64,000 nucleotides of DNA. Origin: Lachnospiraceae bacterium (GTDB lineage: Bacteria; Bacillota; Clostridia; Lachnospirales; Lachnospiraceae). Under the pieces are notes generated by a model. The model was not told the origin of the DNA. It did not search any database and saw only the letters and a program-made list of their open reading frames with translations. The position numbers were made by a program, and so were the translations under genes. Positions within the stretch are counted from its first letter, which is position 1, and every line of letters begins with the position of its first letter. This document shows positions 17,165 through 26,202 of this stretch, piece by piece. The stretch is taken from positions 62,001-126,000 of the forward strand of contig CAJTDK010000006.1 of NCBI GenBank assembly GCA_910575105.1, written 5' to 3'.

Positions 17165-18190
17165 ATGGCTAAGAATACATACGGGCTGGATTTGGGCTCT
17201 TATGAAATTAAAGTTTATGATAAAAAGAATGACAGGATCTGGAAGGCGAAGGACGCTATCGCTGTGATAAACGGCAGGGAGATCTTTGCGATCGGTGACG
17301 ATGCCTATGTGATGTATGAGAAAGCGCCGGAGAATATCGAAGTGGTCTTCCCCATGAAGAGCGGGGTGATCTCCAGATTTAACAACATGCAGTTTCTGCT
17401 CCAGGGGCTTCTTAAAAAGGAGCGTCAGTCGGGGAAAGGCTCTGAATATGTCATCGCAGTGCCTACTGATGTGACGGAGGTGGAGAAGAAGGCATTCTTT
17501 GATCTGGTCATCCATTCCACCGCGAGAGCCAAGGAGGTCAATATCGTGGAGCGCGCCATTGCGGACGCTGTCGGGATGGATCTGGATGTGAAGAATACCA
17601 ACGGACTTCTTGTGGTCAATTTCGGCGGCGAGACGACGGAGGTGTCGGTGCTCGTCGGGGGAGGTATGGTGTTCAACCAGTTGATGAAACTGGGGGGTGT
17701 ATTTTTAGATGAGTCCATCGCCAGCCTGGTGAGAAGGAGCCACGATTTCCTGATCGGGAGGCTGACTGCGGAAGCGTTAAGAAAGCGTTTCGGCGTCTAT
17801 ACCGGGGAACCGGAGGACACGGCGGTGATGGTGGCAGGGCGTGACCTGATCACGGGGCTTCCGGTGAGAAAGCCCATCACCCTGGGACTTGTGCGTTCCT
17901 CCCTGAGAGATCCGCTTCTTGACTGCGTGCGCTCGGTTCTTTCCCTGATCGACCGGACGCCGCCGGAGATCCGCACGGCGATCTATGAGAACGGGATATT
18001 TCTTACCGGAGGGATCGCCAACATGCCAGGACTTGAGACTTATATTGAGAAGGCTACGGGGATTAAGACAAGGACGGCGCCGGATCCGGAGCTGTGCACC
18101 GTTATGGGGCTTAAAAAGATCATTTTGTCAAGCGAGCTGAGCAAATTTGCGTATTCAATGTTAGATGAAAAATATAGGTGGATGAGATAA
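17165..18190 (+). CDS. mreB: MreB-like rod-shape actin homologue (divergent)
   Basis: This 341-residue actin-fold protein is at the head of mreBCD. The overall MreB pattern is clear: DLGSYEIKVY (phosphate 1, D9), FPMKSGVIS, IVERAIADAVG (E129) and GIFLTGGIANMPGLE (adenosine motif). It diverges in places: phosphate 2 reads VVNFGGETTEVSVL, with N152 where MreB normally has the catalytic Asp, and phosphate 1 has Ser-Tyr-Glu instead of Thr-Ala-Asn. It should assemble on the inner membrane face and guide side-wall synthesis, but ATP hydrolysis may be altered. mreC starts two bases after the stop. Confidence 0.88.
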   Translation: MAKNTYGLDLGSYEIKVYDKKNDRIWKAKDAIAVINGREIFAIGDDAYVMYEKAPENIEVVFPMKSGVISRFNNMQFLLQGLLKKERQSGKGSEYVIAVPTDVTEVEKKAFFDLVIHSTARAKEVNIVERAIADAVGMDLDVKNTNGLLVVNFGGETTEVSVLVGGGMVFNQLMKLGGVFLDESIASLVRRSHDFLIGRLTAEALRKRFGVYTGEPEDTAVMVAGRDLITGLPVRKPITLGLVRSSLRDPLLDCVRSVLSLIDRTPPEIRTAIYENGIFLTGGIANMPGLETYIEKATGIKTRTAPDPELCTVMGLKKIILSSELSKFAYSMLDEKYRWMR

Positions 18191-18191
18191 T

Positions 18192-19049
18192 ATGAAGATA
18201 AAAAACCAGCCGAGGCTGCCGGGCAGATACGTGCTCATAATCTTAAGTCTTGTATGCCTGCTGCTGTTGGGGATCGAGCGCTTTACCGATACAGGCGGGC
18301 CGCTCAGGATCGTCGCTAATTACACGGTGGTCCCTATGCAGAAGGGCATCAGCTATGTGGGCATGTGGATCAGCGACATGTCGGATAACTTCGAGACGAT
18401 GAAAGAGATGCGAAAAAAGAATGAGAAGCTTCAGCAAAAGGTGGATGCCCTTACCATAGACAATACAAGGCTGCGCCAGGAGCAGTATGAGCTGGAGCGC
18501 CTAAGGGAGCTTTTTAAGCTGGATGAGAATTATTCGGATTATGAGAAGGTAGGCGCCCGGGTTGTGGCCAACAACGGCAGCAACTGGTTCAGCGATTTTA
18601 CGATCGATAAGGGCACAAATGACGGGATAAAGGTCAACTGCAATGTGATGGCAGGAAGCGGGCTTGTGGGGACCGTCACAGAAGTCGGGCCGGATTATGC
18701 CAGAGTGCGCTCCATCATCGACGACGCCAGCAATGTGAGCGCTATGATCCTGTCAACCTCTGATACCTGCATGGTGCGGGGGGACTTAAGCCTGATGTCT
18801 GACGGGCGGCTGCGGTTTGAGAAGCTTGCCAACAATGACAACAAGGTTGAGGTGGGCGAGCAGGTCGTTACCTCCCATATCAGCAACCGGTTCGTCCAGG
18901 GGCTCTTTATCGGCTATGTCAGTGAGGTCGAGGTGGACGCCAGCAACCTGACCAGGTCAGGATATATTACGCCGGCCGTAGATTTCAGTAAGCTCCAGGA
19001 GGTTCTCGTCATCACAAAGACCAAGGAAGACATGGTAGGGGGCAAGTGA
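18192..19049 (+). CDS. mreC: Rod shape-determining protein MreC
   Basis: MreC (285 residues) is a bitopic scaffold linking MreB filaments to the PBP2/RodA machinery outside the membrane. A single helix (about 12-29) is followed by a coiled coil (about 65-105; EKLQQKVDALTIDNTRLRQE) and the beta-rich domain with ARVVANNGSNWFSDFTIDKG and GLVGTVTEVGPDYARVRSIID, all typical of the family. Length is normal. It ends six bases before mreD. Confidence 0.95.
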   Translation: MKIKNQPRLPGRYVLIILSLVCLLLLGIERFTDTGGPLRIVANYTVVPMQKGISYVGMWISDMSDNFETMKEMRKKNEKLQQKVDALTIDNTRLRQEQYELERLRELFKLDENYSDYEKVGARVVANNGSNWFSDFTIDKGTNDGIKVNCNVMAGSGLVGTVTEVGPDYARVRSIIDDASNVSAMILSTSDTCMVRGDLSLMSDGRLRFEKLANNDNKVEVGEQVVTSHISNRFVQGLFIGYVSEVEVDASNLTRSGYITPAVDFSKLQEVLVITKTKEDMVGGK

Positions 19050-19055
19050 TTTTTT

Positions 19056-19574
19056 ATGAAGAGAAAGCTTATCACGCTGGTGATCATTATTATCTGTTTC
19101 CTTCTGCAAAGTACCATTTTGAGGAAACTGGCGATCGGGAATATCTGCCCGAACCTTCTGATCATCGTGACCGCATCCTTCGGGTTTATGCGGGGGACAA
19201 AGAGCGGCATGTATGTGGGGCTTACCTGCGGGCTGTTCATCGATCTGTTCTGGGGCGGGCTTTTAGGCTTCCATATGCTGTTGTTTGTCCTGGTAGGATA
19301 CTTTAACGGCAGCTTCCAGAGACTGTTTTTTGATGATGACATCAAACTTCCTATCGGGCTTATTGCAGTCAGCGAGCTGTCCTACGGGGTTGCCGTATAC
19401 TTTTTTAACTATATGCTCCAGGGTGATTTTTCATTTGCAACTCATCTGTTCCAGGTGATCGTCCCTGAACTTGTATATACTATTTTAGTAACGCTGGTTT
19501 TATACCAGATTATTTTACACATTAACAAGAAACTTGAGGCAGAAGAACAAAGGAGTGCAAGCAAATTTGTCTGA
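19056..19574 (+). CDS. mreD: Rod shape-determining protein MreD
   Basis: MreD (172 residues) is an integral membrane partner of MreC. About five hydrophobic helices are seen, with SPN-like NICPNLLIIVTASFGFMRG and GLFIDLFWGGLLGFHMLLF, the family's conserved region. The tail (KKLEAEEQRSASKFV) is hydrophilic. The stop overlaps the start of the PBP2 gene by a few bases, implying translational coupling. Confidence 0.92.
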   Translation: MKRKLITLVIIIICFLLQSTILRKLAIGNICPNLLIIVTASFGFMRGTKSGMYVGLTCGLFIDLFWGGLLGFHMLLFVLVGYFNGSFQRLFFDDDIKLPIGLIAVSELSYGVAVYFFNYMLQGDFSFATHLFQVIVPELVYTILVTLVLYQIILHINKKLEAEEQRSASKFV

Positions 19575-22503
19575 TATGTGGAGAAAAATCAAATCCAGAG
19601 TGTCAGCGGTCGTACAGTCGCGGGTGACGATGATGATCCTTATGTTCTGTATCACTTCCGCAATTCTCGTGCAGAGAATCTTTTATCTTCAGATCGTAAA
19701 GGGTCAGGAATATCTTGACAACTACAAGCTGCAGATTCAGAAGACCAAGGACGTGGAAGGGACCAGAGGCAACATCTACGACCGCAACGGCAAGCTTCTC
19801 GCTTACAACGAGCTTGCTTATGCCGTTACCATCGAGGATAACGGTGAATATGATACGACTGAACAGAAGAATAAAGAATTGAACAAGATCATCAGCACGG
19901 TTATCCGTCTCGTGGAAGAAAACGGGGATACGGTAGTCAATAATTTCGGGATCATCCTAGACCGGGACGGCAACTATATGTTCGTCGCCCAGTCGGATAC
20001 CCAGAAGCTCCGGTTCATCGCGGATGTCTACGGAAAGCTTAAGATTGACGACTTGAGTAAGACGCAGAAGAACAACAGCGCCCAGGATATCATCAACTAC
20101 CTGTGCACGGACGAGCGGTACGGCTACGGCATCAACCAGCAGTCCATGAGCAGGCAGGAGGTCTTAAAGCTGATCAACGTCCGCTATGCCATCGCACTGA
20201 ATGGCTACCAGAAATATATCGCCACCACCATTGCCGAGGAGATCTCTGAGGATACGGTAGCCGATATTATGGAGAATATGGACACGCTCCAGGGCGTGAA
20301 TATCGAAGAGGAGTCTGTGCGCCGCTACAACCACAGCAAATGCTTTGCGAACGTGATCGGATATACCGGCCAGATCTCTGAGGATGAGTACAATTCTCTT
20401 GACAAAGATCTTAAGAAAGATTACGACAAGACCGATACCGTCGGCAAGGCAGGCATTGAGAAGTCTATGGACGCCACGCTAAAGGGCAGGAAAGGTGAAG
20501 TGAAGGTGTACGTCAACAATGTGGGCAAGGTCATCGACACTGTACAGGGCAAATCGCCGGAGACAGGGAATGACCTGTACTTATCCATTGACGCCGACCT
20601 GCAGATCGCCGCATACAATATATTGGAACAGGAGCTTGCGGGGATCCTTCTCTCACAGATCCAGAATACCCTAAGCTATGACAGGACTCAGGTCAATGAC
20701 GGCAGCGACGTGATCATCCCGATCGGTGATGTATATAACGCCTTTCTGGCCAATGATATCCTGGATATGAACCATTTTTCCGAGGAGGACGCCAAGGATA
20801 CGGAAAAAGAAGTGTATCAGGCATTTTCCAAGAAAAAGCAGAAAGTGTTAGAACGGCTCTCCGAGATTCTGAGCGATCCCAACGCGGACGCATACAAGGA
20901 GATGTCCCAGGAATGGCAGGCATACCTGACCTATATCGTGACCGATATGCTGACCACCAACAATAAGGTGATCCTTTCGGGTTCCATCGATACTTCGGAC
21001 GAGACTTACCAGGCGTGGCGCAAGGATGAATCCATCAATGTATATACGTACCTGAATTATGCGATCTCCAAAAACTGGGTGGATACGTCGAAGCTTAAGG
21101 ATGACGTGGCAGAGGGAGAGAAGTATTCCGATTCCGGCGAGACCTATAACGGCCTGAAAAAATATATCTTAAACCGGCTTGAGACTAATAACAGCTTTGA
21201 CAAGGTAATCTACCGGTATATGATCAAGGCCGGAGCCGTGACTGGAAGGCAGATCAGCATGATGCTTTACGAGCAGGGTGTTCTGAAGTATGACGAGGAT
21301 CAGTATAACCGCCTTGCGTCGGGAAGGCTGGGAGCATATGATTTTATCCGGGGAAAGATCGAGGATCTGAAGCTTACGCCGGGACAGTTAGGGCTTGAGC
21401 CTTGTACCGGATCCATGGTCATGACGGATGTGAAGACCGGGCAGGTGCTCGCCTGCGTATCCTATCCGGGCTACGATAATAACCGGCTTGCCAATTCCAT
21501 GGATTCCGATTATTATAATAAGCTGGTAACGGATCTGTCGCGGCCCTTCTACAACAATGCGACGCAAGAAAAGACTGCGCCCGGCTCCACCTACAAACCC
21601 CTGGTGGCGACGGCGGGGCTGACGGAAGGCGTCATTAATCTGGGAAGCTATCTTCCGTGCTCGGGCGTATATAAAAAGGTAGAACCGAATCCCAAATGCT
21701 GGGCATATCCCAATTCCCACGGCGGCCTTAATGTGGAGGGAGGCATTACCCATTCCTGCAACTGCTTTTTCTATGAGGTGGGGTACCGCCTGAGCCTTAA
21801 GGAAAAGGGCAGGGAGCGTCTGGGTTCCGACGATGCAAAGGGTACAGCGACAACAAGATATTATTCCAGTACAACGGGAGTTAACAAGATAAAGGAATAT
21901 GCAGAGATGTTCGGGCTAGGAGATCTTTCCGGTGTGGAGATTCCGGAAGCGGAGCCGCAGATTTCCGACGATGCATCTGTACCGACAGCGATCGGGCAGG
22001 GTACGAATAACTATACGACGACCCAGATCGTAAGATATATTACGGCAGTTGCCAACAAGGGAACGGTATTTGACCTGACACTTCTTAGTAAGACGACATC
22101 GCCTGAGGGAAAAGTTCTGGAAGAATTCCAGCCAAAGATCAAAAATACCCTCGACAATGTCAGCGATTCCACATGGGATGCTATCCATAAGGGAATGCGG
22201 GGAGTTGTACGGGATGAGCAGAAAGCGATCTTTTCTGACATCAACCGTTCTATAGAATTATCCGGCAAGACGGGTACTGCGCAGCAAAGTAAGACACACC
22301 CTGACCATGGCCTTTTCGTTGGATTTGCCCCGAGCAATGATCCGGAGATCGCATTTACCGTCCGGATCGCCAACGGCTACAGTTCGCGCAACGCGGCTGA
22401 GGTCGGCAGTGATCTTATGAAATATTATTATAAGCTTACTTCGGAAAAGAAGATCATTACCGGAAAGGCGAAAAAAGTCCAGGTGAAATCCGGTGGAGAC
22501 TAA
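19567..22503 (+). CDS. Penicillin-binding protein 2 (class B transpeptidase) with a large insertion
   Basis: This is the monofunctional transpeptidase of the elongasome, 978 residues from the TTG at 19567 (AAGGAG at 19550-19555). An earlier in-frame TTG (19534) lacks an RBS and the ATG at 19576 is too far from one. A TM helix (about 17-38) is followed by the pedestal with EGTRGNIYDRNG. Active-site motifs are S674-T-Y-K677, S730-C-N732 and K901-T-G903. Between about residues 345 and 612 there are some 265 residues, mostly acidic and helical, where ordinary PBP2 has only a short connector. This explains the length (usual 600-720). RodA, its glycosyltransferase partner, is encoded three genes downstream. 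Confidence 0.93.
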   Translation: MSDMWRKIKSRVSAVVQSRVTMMILMFCITSAILVQRIFYLQIVKGQEYLDNYKLQIQKTKDVEGTRGNIYDRNGKLLAYNELAYAVTIEDNGEYDTTEQKNKELNKIISTVIRLVEENGDTVVNNFGIILDRDGNYMFVAQSDTQKLRFIADVYGKLKIDDLSKTQKNNSAQDIINYLCTDERYGYGINQQSMSRQEVLKLINVRYAIALNGYQKYIATTIAEEISEDTVADIMENMDTLQGVNIEEESVRRYNHSKCFANVIGYTGQISEDEYNSLDKDLKKDYDKTDTVGKAGIEKSMDATLKGRKGEVKVYVNNVGKVIDTVQGKSPETGNDLYLSIDADLQIAAYNILEQELAGILLSQIQNTLSYDRTQVNDGSDVIIPIGDVYNAFLANDILDMNHFSEEDAKDTEKEVYQAFSKKKQKVLERLSEILSDPNADAYKEMSQEWQAYLTYIVTDMLTTNNKVILSGSIDTSDETYQAWRKDESINVYTYLNYAISKNWVDTSKLKDDVAEGEKYSDSGETYNGLKKYILNRLETNNSFDKVIYRYMIKAGAVTGRQISMMLYEQGVLKYDEDQYNRLASGRLGAYDFIRGKIEDLKLTPGQLGLEPCTGSMVMTDVKTGQVLACVSYPGYDNNRLANSMDSDYYNKLVTDLSRPFYNNATQEKTAPGSTYKPLVATAGLTEGVINLGSYLPCSGVYKKVEPNPKCWAYPNSHGGLNVEGGITHSCNCFFYEVGYRLSLKEKGRERLGSDDAKGTATTRYYSSTTGVNKIKEYAEMFGLGDLSGVEIPEAEPQISDDASVPTAIGQGTNNYTTTQIVRYITAVANKGTVFDLTLLSKTTSPEGKVLEEFQPKIKNTLDNVSDSTWDAIHKGMRGVVRDEQKAIFSDINRSIELSGKTGTAQQSKTHPDHGLFVGFAPSNDPEIAFTVRIANGYSSRNAAEVGSDLMKYYYKLTSEKKIITGKAKKVQVKSGGD

Positions 22504-22504
22504 A

Positions 22505-22518
22505 CTCCATATATGGAG
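22505..22518. repeat. Perfect 14-bp palindrome between PBP2 gene and minD
   Basis: CTCCATATATGGAG begins one base after the PBP2 stop codon. It could form a small mRNA hairpin or be a protein-binding site. It has no adjacent T run, so it is not a good terminator. Confidence 0.5.
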
Positions 22519-22594
22519 CTTTCAGGCACCAATGATAAAAGCATGACCTATGCTTAAGACCTTTAAGTAAACCAGAAACAGGAGGAAGTAATTC

Positions 22595-23386
22595 ATGGGA
22601 GAAGTGATCGTAATTACATCAGGAAAAGGCGGTGTCGGAAAGACGACAACGACGGCGAATATCGGAGCAGGCTTATCGCAGCTCGGGAAAAAGGTGGTAG
22701 TCATTGATACAGACTTGGGCTTACGTAATCTTGATGTTGTCATGGGGCTTGAGAATCTGATCGTCTATAACCTGGTGGATGTCATCGAGGGGACATGCCG
22801 CCTGAAGCAGGCATTGATCCGGGACAAGCGGTATGAGAACCTGTATCTTCTGCCCTCAGCCCAGACAAAGGACAAGACGGCGGTATCGCCCGGACAGATG
22901 AAAAAGCTTACGTCGGAGCTTAAGGAAGAGTTTGACTATGTGATCTTAGATTCCCCTGCGGGGATCGAGCAGGGCTTTCAGAATGCCATAGCAGGGGCGG
23001 ACCGGGCGATCGTCGTGACTACCCCGGAGGTTTCCGCTATCCGCGACGCAGACCGGATCATCGGTCTGTTGGAGAAGAATAAGCTGGCAGGCAACTCGCT
23101 GATCATCAACCGTATCCGCGTAGATATGGTGAAAAAAGGCGACATGATGTCCGTAGATGATGTCACGGAGATCTTATCCATCCCCCTGATCGGTGCGATT
23201 CCCGACGATGAGAGAGTAGTGGTGGGGACGAATCAGGGCGAGCCGGTGATCGGCATGGACGCAAAGGCAGGTAAAGCCTACGAAAATATCTGCCGCAGGA
23301 TTATCGGCGAGGATATCCCTATCATGGATATCACTGAAGGGGGCGGGCTGTTTTCCATTCTCACACATCTGTTCAAGAGAGATTAA
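22595..23386 (+). CDS. minD: Septum site-determining protein MinD
   Basis: MinD (263 residues) is a membrane-associated ATPase of the ParA/MinD family. The deviant Walker A SGKGGVGKTT is at 9-18, followed by VIDTDLGLRNLD and DSPAGIEQGFQNA. The C-terminal GGLFSILTHLFKRD is the amphipathic membrane-targeting helix. CAGGAGGAAG precedes the ATG. minC, normally just upstream, is absent from this position. minE follows after 12 bases. Confidence 0.96.
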   Translation: MGEVIVITSGKGGVGKTTTTANIGAGLSQLGKKVVVIDTDLGLRNLDVVMGLENLIVYNLVDVIEGTCRLKQALIRDKRYENLYLLPSAQTKDKTAVSPGQMKKLTSELKEEFDYVILDSPAGIEQGFQNAIAGADRAIVVTTPEVSAIRDADRIIGLLEKNKLAGNSLIINRIRVDMVKKGDMMSVDDVTEILSIPLIGAIPDDERVVVGTNQGEPVIGMDAKAGKAYENICRRIIGEDIPIMDITEGGGLFSILTHLFKRD

Positions 23387-23398
23387 GGAGGGCGCGCC

Positions 23399-23611
23399 AT
23401 GCAGAGAAAATCGTCTGTGAATATCGCAAGAGACAGGATAAGGGCGCTGGTCACCTCAGACCGCGTGAACTGCACGCCGGAGGCTTATGATAAGATCTGC
23501 CGGGAGATGTACGAAGTGCTCTCAAAATATATTGAACTTACAGAAGATGATTTTCGTGTACAGATAACAAGAACACATTTACTTATTGATTTTTCAGGAG
23601 AAGAAGATTGA
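23399..23611 (+). CDS. minE: Cell division topological specificity factor MinE
   Basis: MinE (70 residues) stimulates MinD ATPase and drives Min dynamics. SVNIARDRIRALVTSDRVNC is the anti-MinCD region (the I-A-x-x-R-L-type helix), followed by the dimerisation part EVLSKYIELTEDDFRVQI. It is shorter than E. coli MinE (88) but complete. AAGGAGGGCG precedes the ATG. The stop overlaps the TTG start of rodA. Confidence 0.92.
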   Translation: MQRKSSVNIARDRIRALVTSDRVNCTPEAYDKICREMYEVLSKYIELTEDDFRVQITRTHLLIDFSGEED

Positions 23612-24735
23612 AATTACCCAGATTTGCAAAAGTATATCACATAAAAAACTACAACTTTACCCTGGTGGCGCTGGTCTTATCCTTGTCGGTGCTTGGCATC
23701 TTTGTCGTTGGGAGCGCAAGGCAGATCTACCAGAGCAGGCAGATTTTCGGAGTTGTATTCGGTTTCGCTGTCATGGTTGTTGTCTCCTTGTTCGATTATG
23801 TGTGGGTGCTGGAGTTCTACTGGCTGATTTATCTGGCAGCGATCGGCAGCCTTGGCAGTGTATTTCTGATCGGACAGACGGTAAACGGAGCCAGGAGATG
23901 GATCAATCTCGGATTTACCCAGTTTCAGCCGTCAGAGCTTGCAAAGATACTGTTGATCTTATTTTTCTCAAGATTTATCATGAATCATAAGGAAGATATC
24001 AATGACCAGTCCATTCTGGTCAAATATGCCGTGTTATCCGCAATTCCGCTGGGATTGATCTTTGCAGAGCCGAATCTTTCCACGACACTTGTTACCGCAA
24101 TGGTTCTGTGCCTGCTGATCTATGTGGGCGGGCTAAAATACCGCGTGATCGGAAAGATTCTGCTTGTGCTGATCCCGACAGCCGTGATCTTTCTCGGTAT
24201 TGTGCTGCTGCCCCATCAGCCTTTCCTTCAGGAATATCAGCAGCGGCGTATCCTCGCCTTTATCAATCAGGAGGAGGATCAGGCCAGCGATGAGGTCTAC
24301 CAGCAGAACAACTCGATCATGGCAATAGGTTCCGGAAAGCTTACCGGAAAGGGACTGAATAATAACACCACCACGTCAGTGAAAAACGGGAATTTTATTC
24401 CCGAACCCCAGACAGATTTTATCTTTGCTATCGTAGGGGAAGAATTAGGTTTTATCGGAGGGTGTATAGTTATTGCTTTATTATTGCTAATTGTGGTACA
24501 ATGTATATTGATCGGCATACGTGCACAGGACCTCGCAGGGAGGATCATCTGTTGCGGGGTGGGGGGACTCATCGGCGTCCAGAGTTTTGTTAATATTTCG
24601 GTAGCTACAGGTTTGATCCCTAATACCGGCGTCCCTCTGCCTTTTGTAAGCTATGGGCTTACCTCTCTTGTCAGTCTCTATATCGGCATAGGTTTTGTGC
24701 TGAATGTCGGATTACAGCCAAAGAAGTATCAGTAA
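23608..24735 (+). CDS. rodA: Peptidoglycan polymerase RodA (SEDS family)
   Basis: This SEDS-family glycosyltransferase of 375 residues polymerises lipid II together with PBP2. There are about ten hydrophobic segments. Signatures are GARRWINLG with FTQFQPSELAKI, AEPNLSTTLV, NNNTTTSVKNGNFIPEPQTD then FIFAIVGEELG, and TGVPLPFVSYGLTSLVS. The start is TTG at 23608, overlapping the minE TGA, with AGGAGAAG upstream. Position beside PBP2 and mre genes favours RodA over FtsW or SpoVE. Confidence 0.93.
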   Translation: MKLPRFAKVYHIKNYNFTLVALVLSLSVLGIFVVGSARQIYQSRQIFGVVFGFAVMVVVSLFDYVWVLEFYWLIYLAAIGSLGSVFLIGQTVNGARRWINLGFTQFQPSELAKILLILFFSRFIMNHKEDINDQSILVKYAVLSAIPLGLIFAEPNLSTTLVTAMVLCLLIYVGGLKYRVIGKILLVLIPTAVIFLGIVLLPHQPFLQEYQQRRILAFINQEEDQASDEVYQQNNSIMAIGSGKLTGKGLNNNTTTSVKNGNFIPEPQTDFIFAIVGEELGFIGGCIVIALLLLIVVQCILIGIRAQDLAGRIICCGVGGLIGVQSFVNISVATGLIPNTGVPLPFVSYGLTSLVSLYIGIGFVLNVGLQPKKYQ

Positions 24736-24749
24736 GGAGCGTGAAATAT

Positions 24750-25145
24750 ATGAATATTGGATTGATTGCACATGATTCGAAAAAAACTCTGATGCAGAAT
24801 TTCTGTATCGCATACAGAGGGATATTGAGCAAGCACAATTTATACGCCACAGGTACGACAGGAAGGTTAATCGAAGAAGTTACGAATTTGAATATCCACA
24901 AATACTTGGCAGGACCTTTAGGCGGCAAGCAGCAGCTCGGGGCGCAGATTGCCCAGAATGACATTGACGCGCTGATCTTTTTACGCGAGCCGTCTAACCC
25001 TAAGCCTCATGAGCCGGATGTGAATGATGTTATCCGTCTTTGCGACACCTATAACATCCCGATGGCGACGAATCTTGCCACAGCGGAACTGGTAATACTG
25101 GCAATTGACAGAGGAGATTTGGATTGGCGTGAGATGTACCGGTAG
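24750..25145 (+). CDS. mgsA: Methylglyoxal synthase
   Basis: MgsA (131 residues) turns dihydroxyacetone phosphate into methylglyoxal and phosphate, a bypass of lower glycolysis. IGLIAHDSKK, TGTTGRLIE, GPLGGKQQLGAQIA and FLREPSNPKPHEPDV are the family motifs, with the phosphate-binding TGTTG and the catalytic Asp in the QIAQNDIDALIF region. The ATG at 24750 is 10 bases after AAGGAG. A GTG at 24741 would be too close to it. Its 3' end overlaps the next gene's start. Confidence 0.95.
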   Translation: MNIGLIAHDSKKTLMQNFCIAYRGILSKHNLYATGTTGRLIEEVTNLNIHKYLAGPLGGKQQLGAQIAQNDIDALIFLREPSNPKPHEPDVNDVIRLCDTYNIPMATNLATAELVILAIDRGDLDWREMYR

Positions 25146-26166
25146 ATCAAAAAGATATCATAAGGCCCGCAGAAGACGCAACCGCATCGCGCGGCTGATG
25201 GCTGTAGTACTTGTGCTTGAGTGTATCTCGGCGGCGGGCATTTACTACATGAAGAAAAATATAAAAGAAGAAGATCTGGCGGCTGAATACGAATCTTCCC
25301 ACTACAACGAGGCGCTGTACCGGGGGGATTTGTATTCGGCGGATTTGTGTGTCGCCACGGAGGACGTAGACATGGAAGGGGCGCCTGACCAGAATACGCT
25401 TAAAGCTGCCGCGCTTTTTGACCTGAAGCGTAAAGAAACGGATTTTGCGTATAATATCCATGAGAAGATGTATCCCGCCAGTCTGACAAAGCTGATGACC
25501 GCGCTGGTTGTTTTGGACAGCGGCGCTGACCTTACGGAGACTGTCACGGTGTCAAAGAATGCCGACGCCAGGACGTTTGCGGCGGATGAACAGACCTGCG
25601 GGATCTGGGAGGGCGATCAGCTTACGCTGGAGAGCCTGCTTTACGGGCTTCTGGTGTATTCCGGCAATGACAATGCGGTGGCGATAGCCGAACATGTTGC
25701 GGGAAGTTCAGACAGCTTTGCAGAGATGATGAATGAGAAGGCCGGGGAGATTATGGCGACAGGGTCTCATTTTATGAACGCGAACGGGCTTCATCAAGAA
25801 GATCACTATACGACCGCCTACGATATGTACTTGATCTTTAACGCGTGCATGAAGCATGATAAGTTTCTGGAGATCATACAGTCAGATTCCTACAAAGCAG
25901 ATATCAAGAGGGGGGACGGGAGCGATGTCAGCGTAGAGTGGGAACCTACCAACTATTATGCGCTAGGGGAGGCCAAGCTTCCAAAGAGCGGGAAGATTAT
26001 CGGCGGCAAGACTGGGACGACTCAAAGCGCCGGGAACTGCCTCATTTTATTGGATGAATCGGACAGCGGAAATCCATATATCTCTATCGTCATGGGTGCC
26101 GGGACAAAGGAAGTCCTGTATCAGGATATGACTGCGCTGATCGAGGGGATTTCTGAAGGCGAATAA
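25129..26166 (+). CDS. D-alanyl-D-alanine carboxypeptidase (DacA/PBP5 type, S11)
   Basis: This serine carboxypeptidase trims pentapeptide stems of peptidoglycan. From the GTG at 25129 (GAGGAG 12 bases upstream) it has 345 residues. A very basic N-terminus (RSKRYHKARRRRNR) and one membrane helix (about 21-37) anchor it. Motifs are S118-L-T-K121, S178-G-N180 and K294-T-G296. It lacks the long C-terminal PBP5 domain with amphipathic anchor, so it is probably held by the N-terminal helix. It ends the wall operon. A strong hairpin follows directly. Confidence 0.88.
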   Translation: MRCTGRSKRYHKARRRRNRIARLMAVVLVLECISAAGIYYMKKNIKEEDLAAEYESSHYNEALYRGDLYSADLCVATEDVDMEGAPDQNTLKAAALFDLKRKETDFAYNIHEKMYPASLTKLMTALVVLDSGADLTETVTVSKNADARTFAADEQTCGIWEGDQLTLESLLYGLLVYSGNDNAVAIAEHVAGSSDSFAEMMNEKAGEIMATGSHFMNANGLHQEDHYTTAYDMYLIFNACMKHDKFLEIIQSDSYKADIKRGDGSDVSVEWEPTNYYALGEAKLPKSGKIIGGKTGTTQSAGNCLILLDESDSGNPYISIVMGAGTKEVLYQDMTALIEGISEGE

Positions 26167-26202
26167 AAGGGGGCATCCTTTTTCATAACAGGATACCCCC
26201 TT
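26167..26202. terminator. Strong bidirectional terminator between dacA and the DUF378 gene
   Basis: AAGGGGGCATCCT at 26167-26179 pairs with AGGATACCCCCTT at 26190-26202, with one A-C mismatch. T-rich bases follow on + and a TTTTATTC run follows on minus. It lies between convergent genes and can end transcription from both sides. Confidence 0.8.

Noticed and set aside
19534-19566. Upstream TTG start for PBP2 at 19534
   Set aside because: The strong AAGGAG lies downstream of it at 19550-19555 and fits the TTG at 19567 instead.
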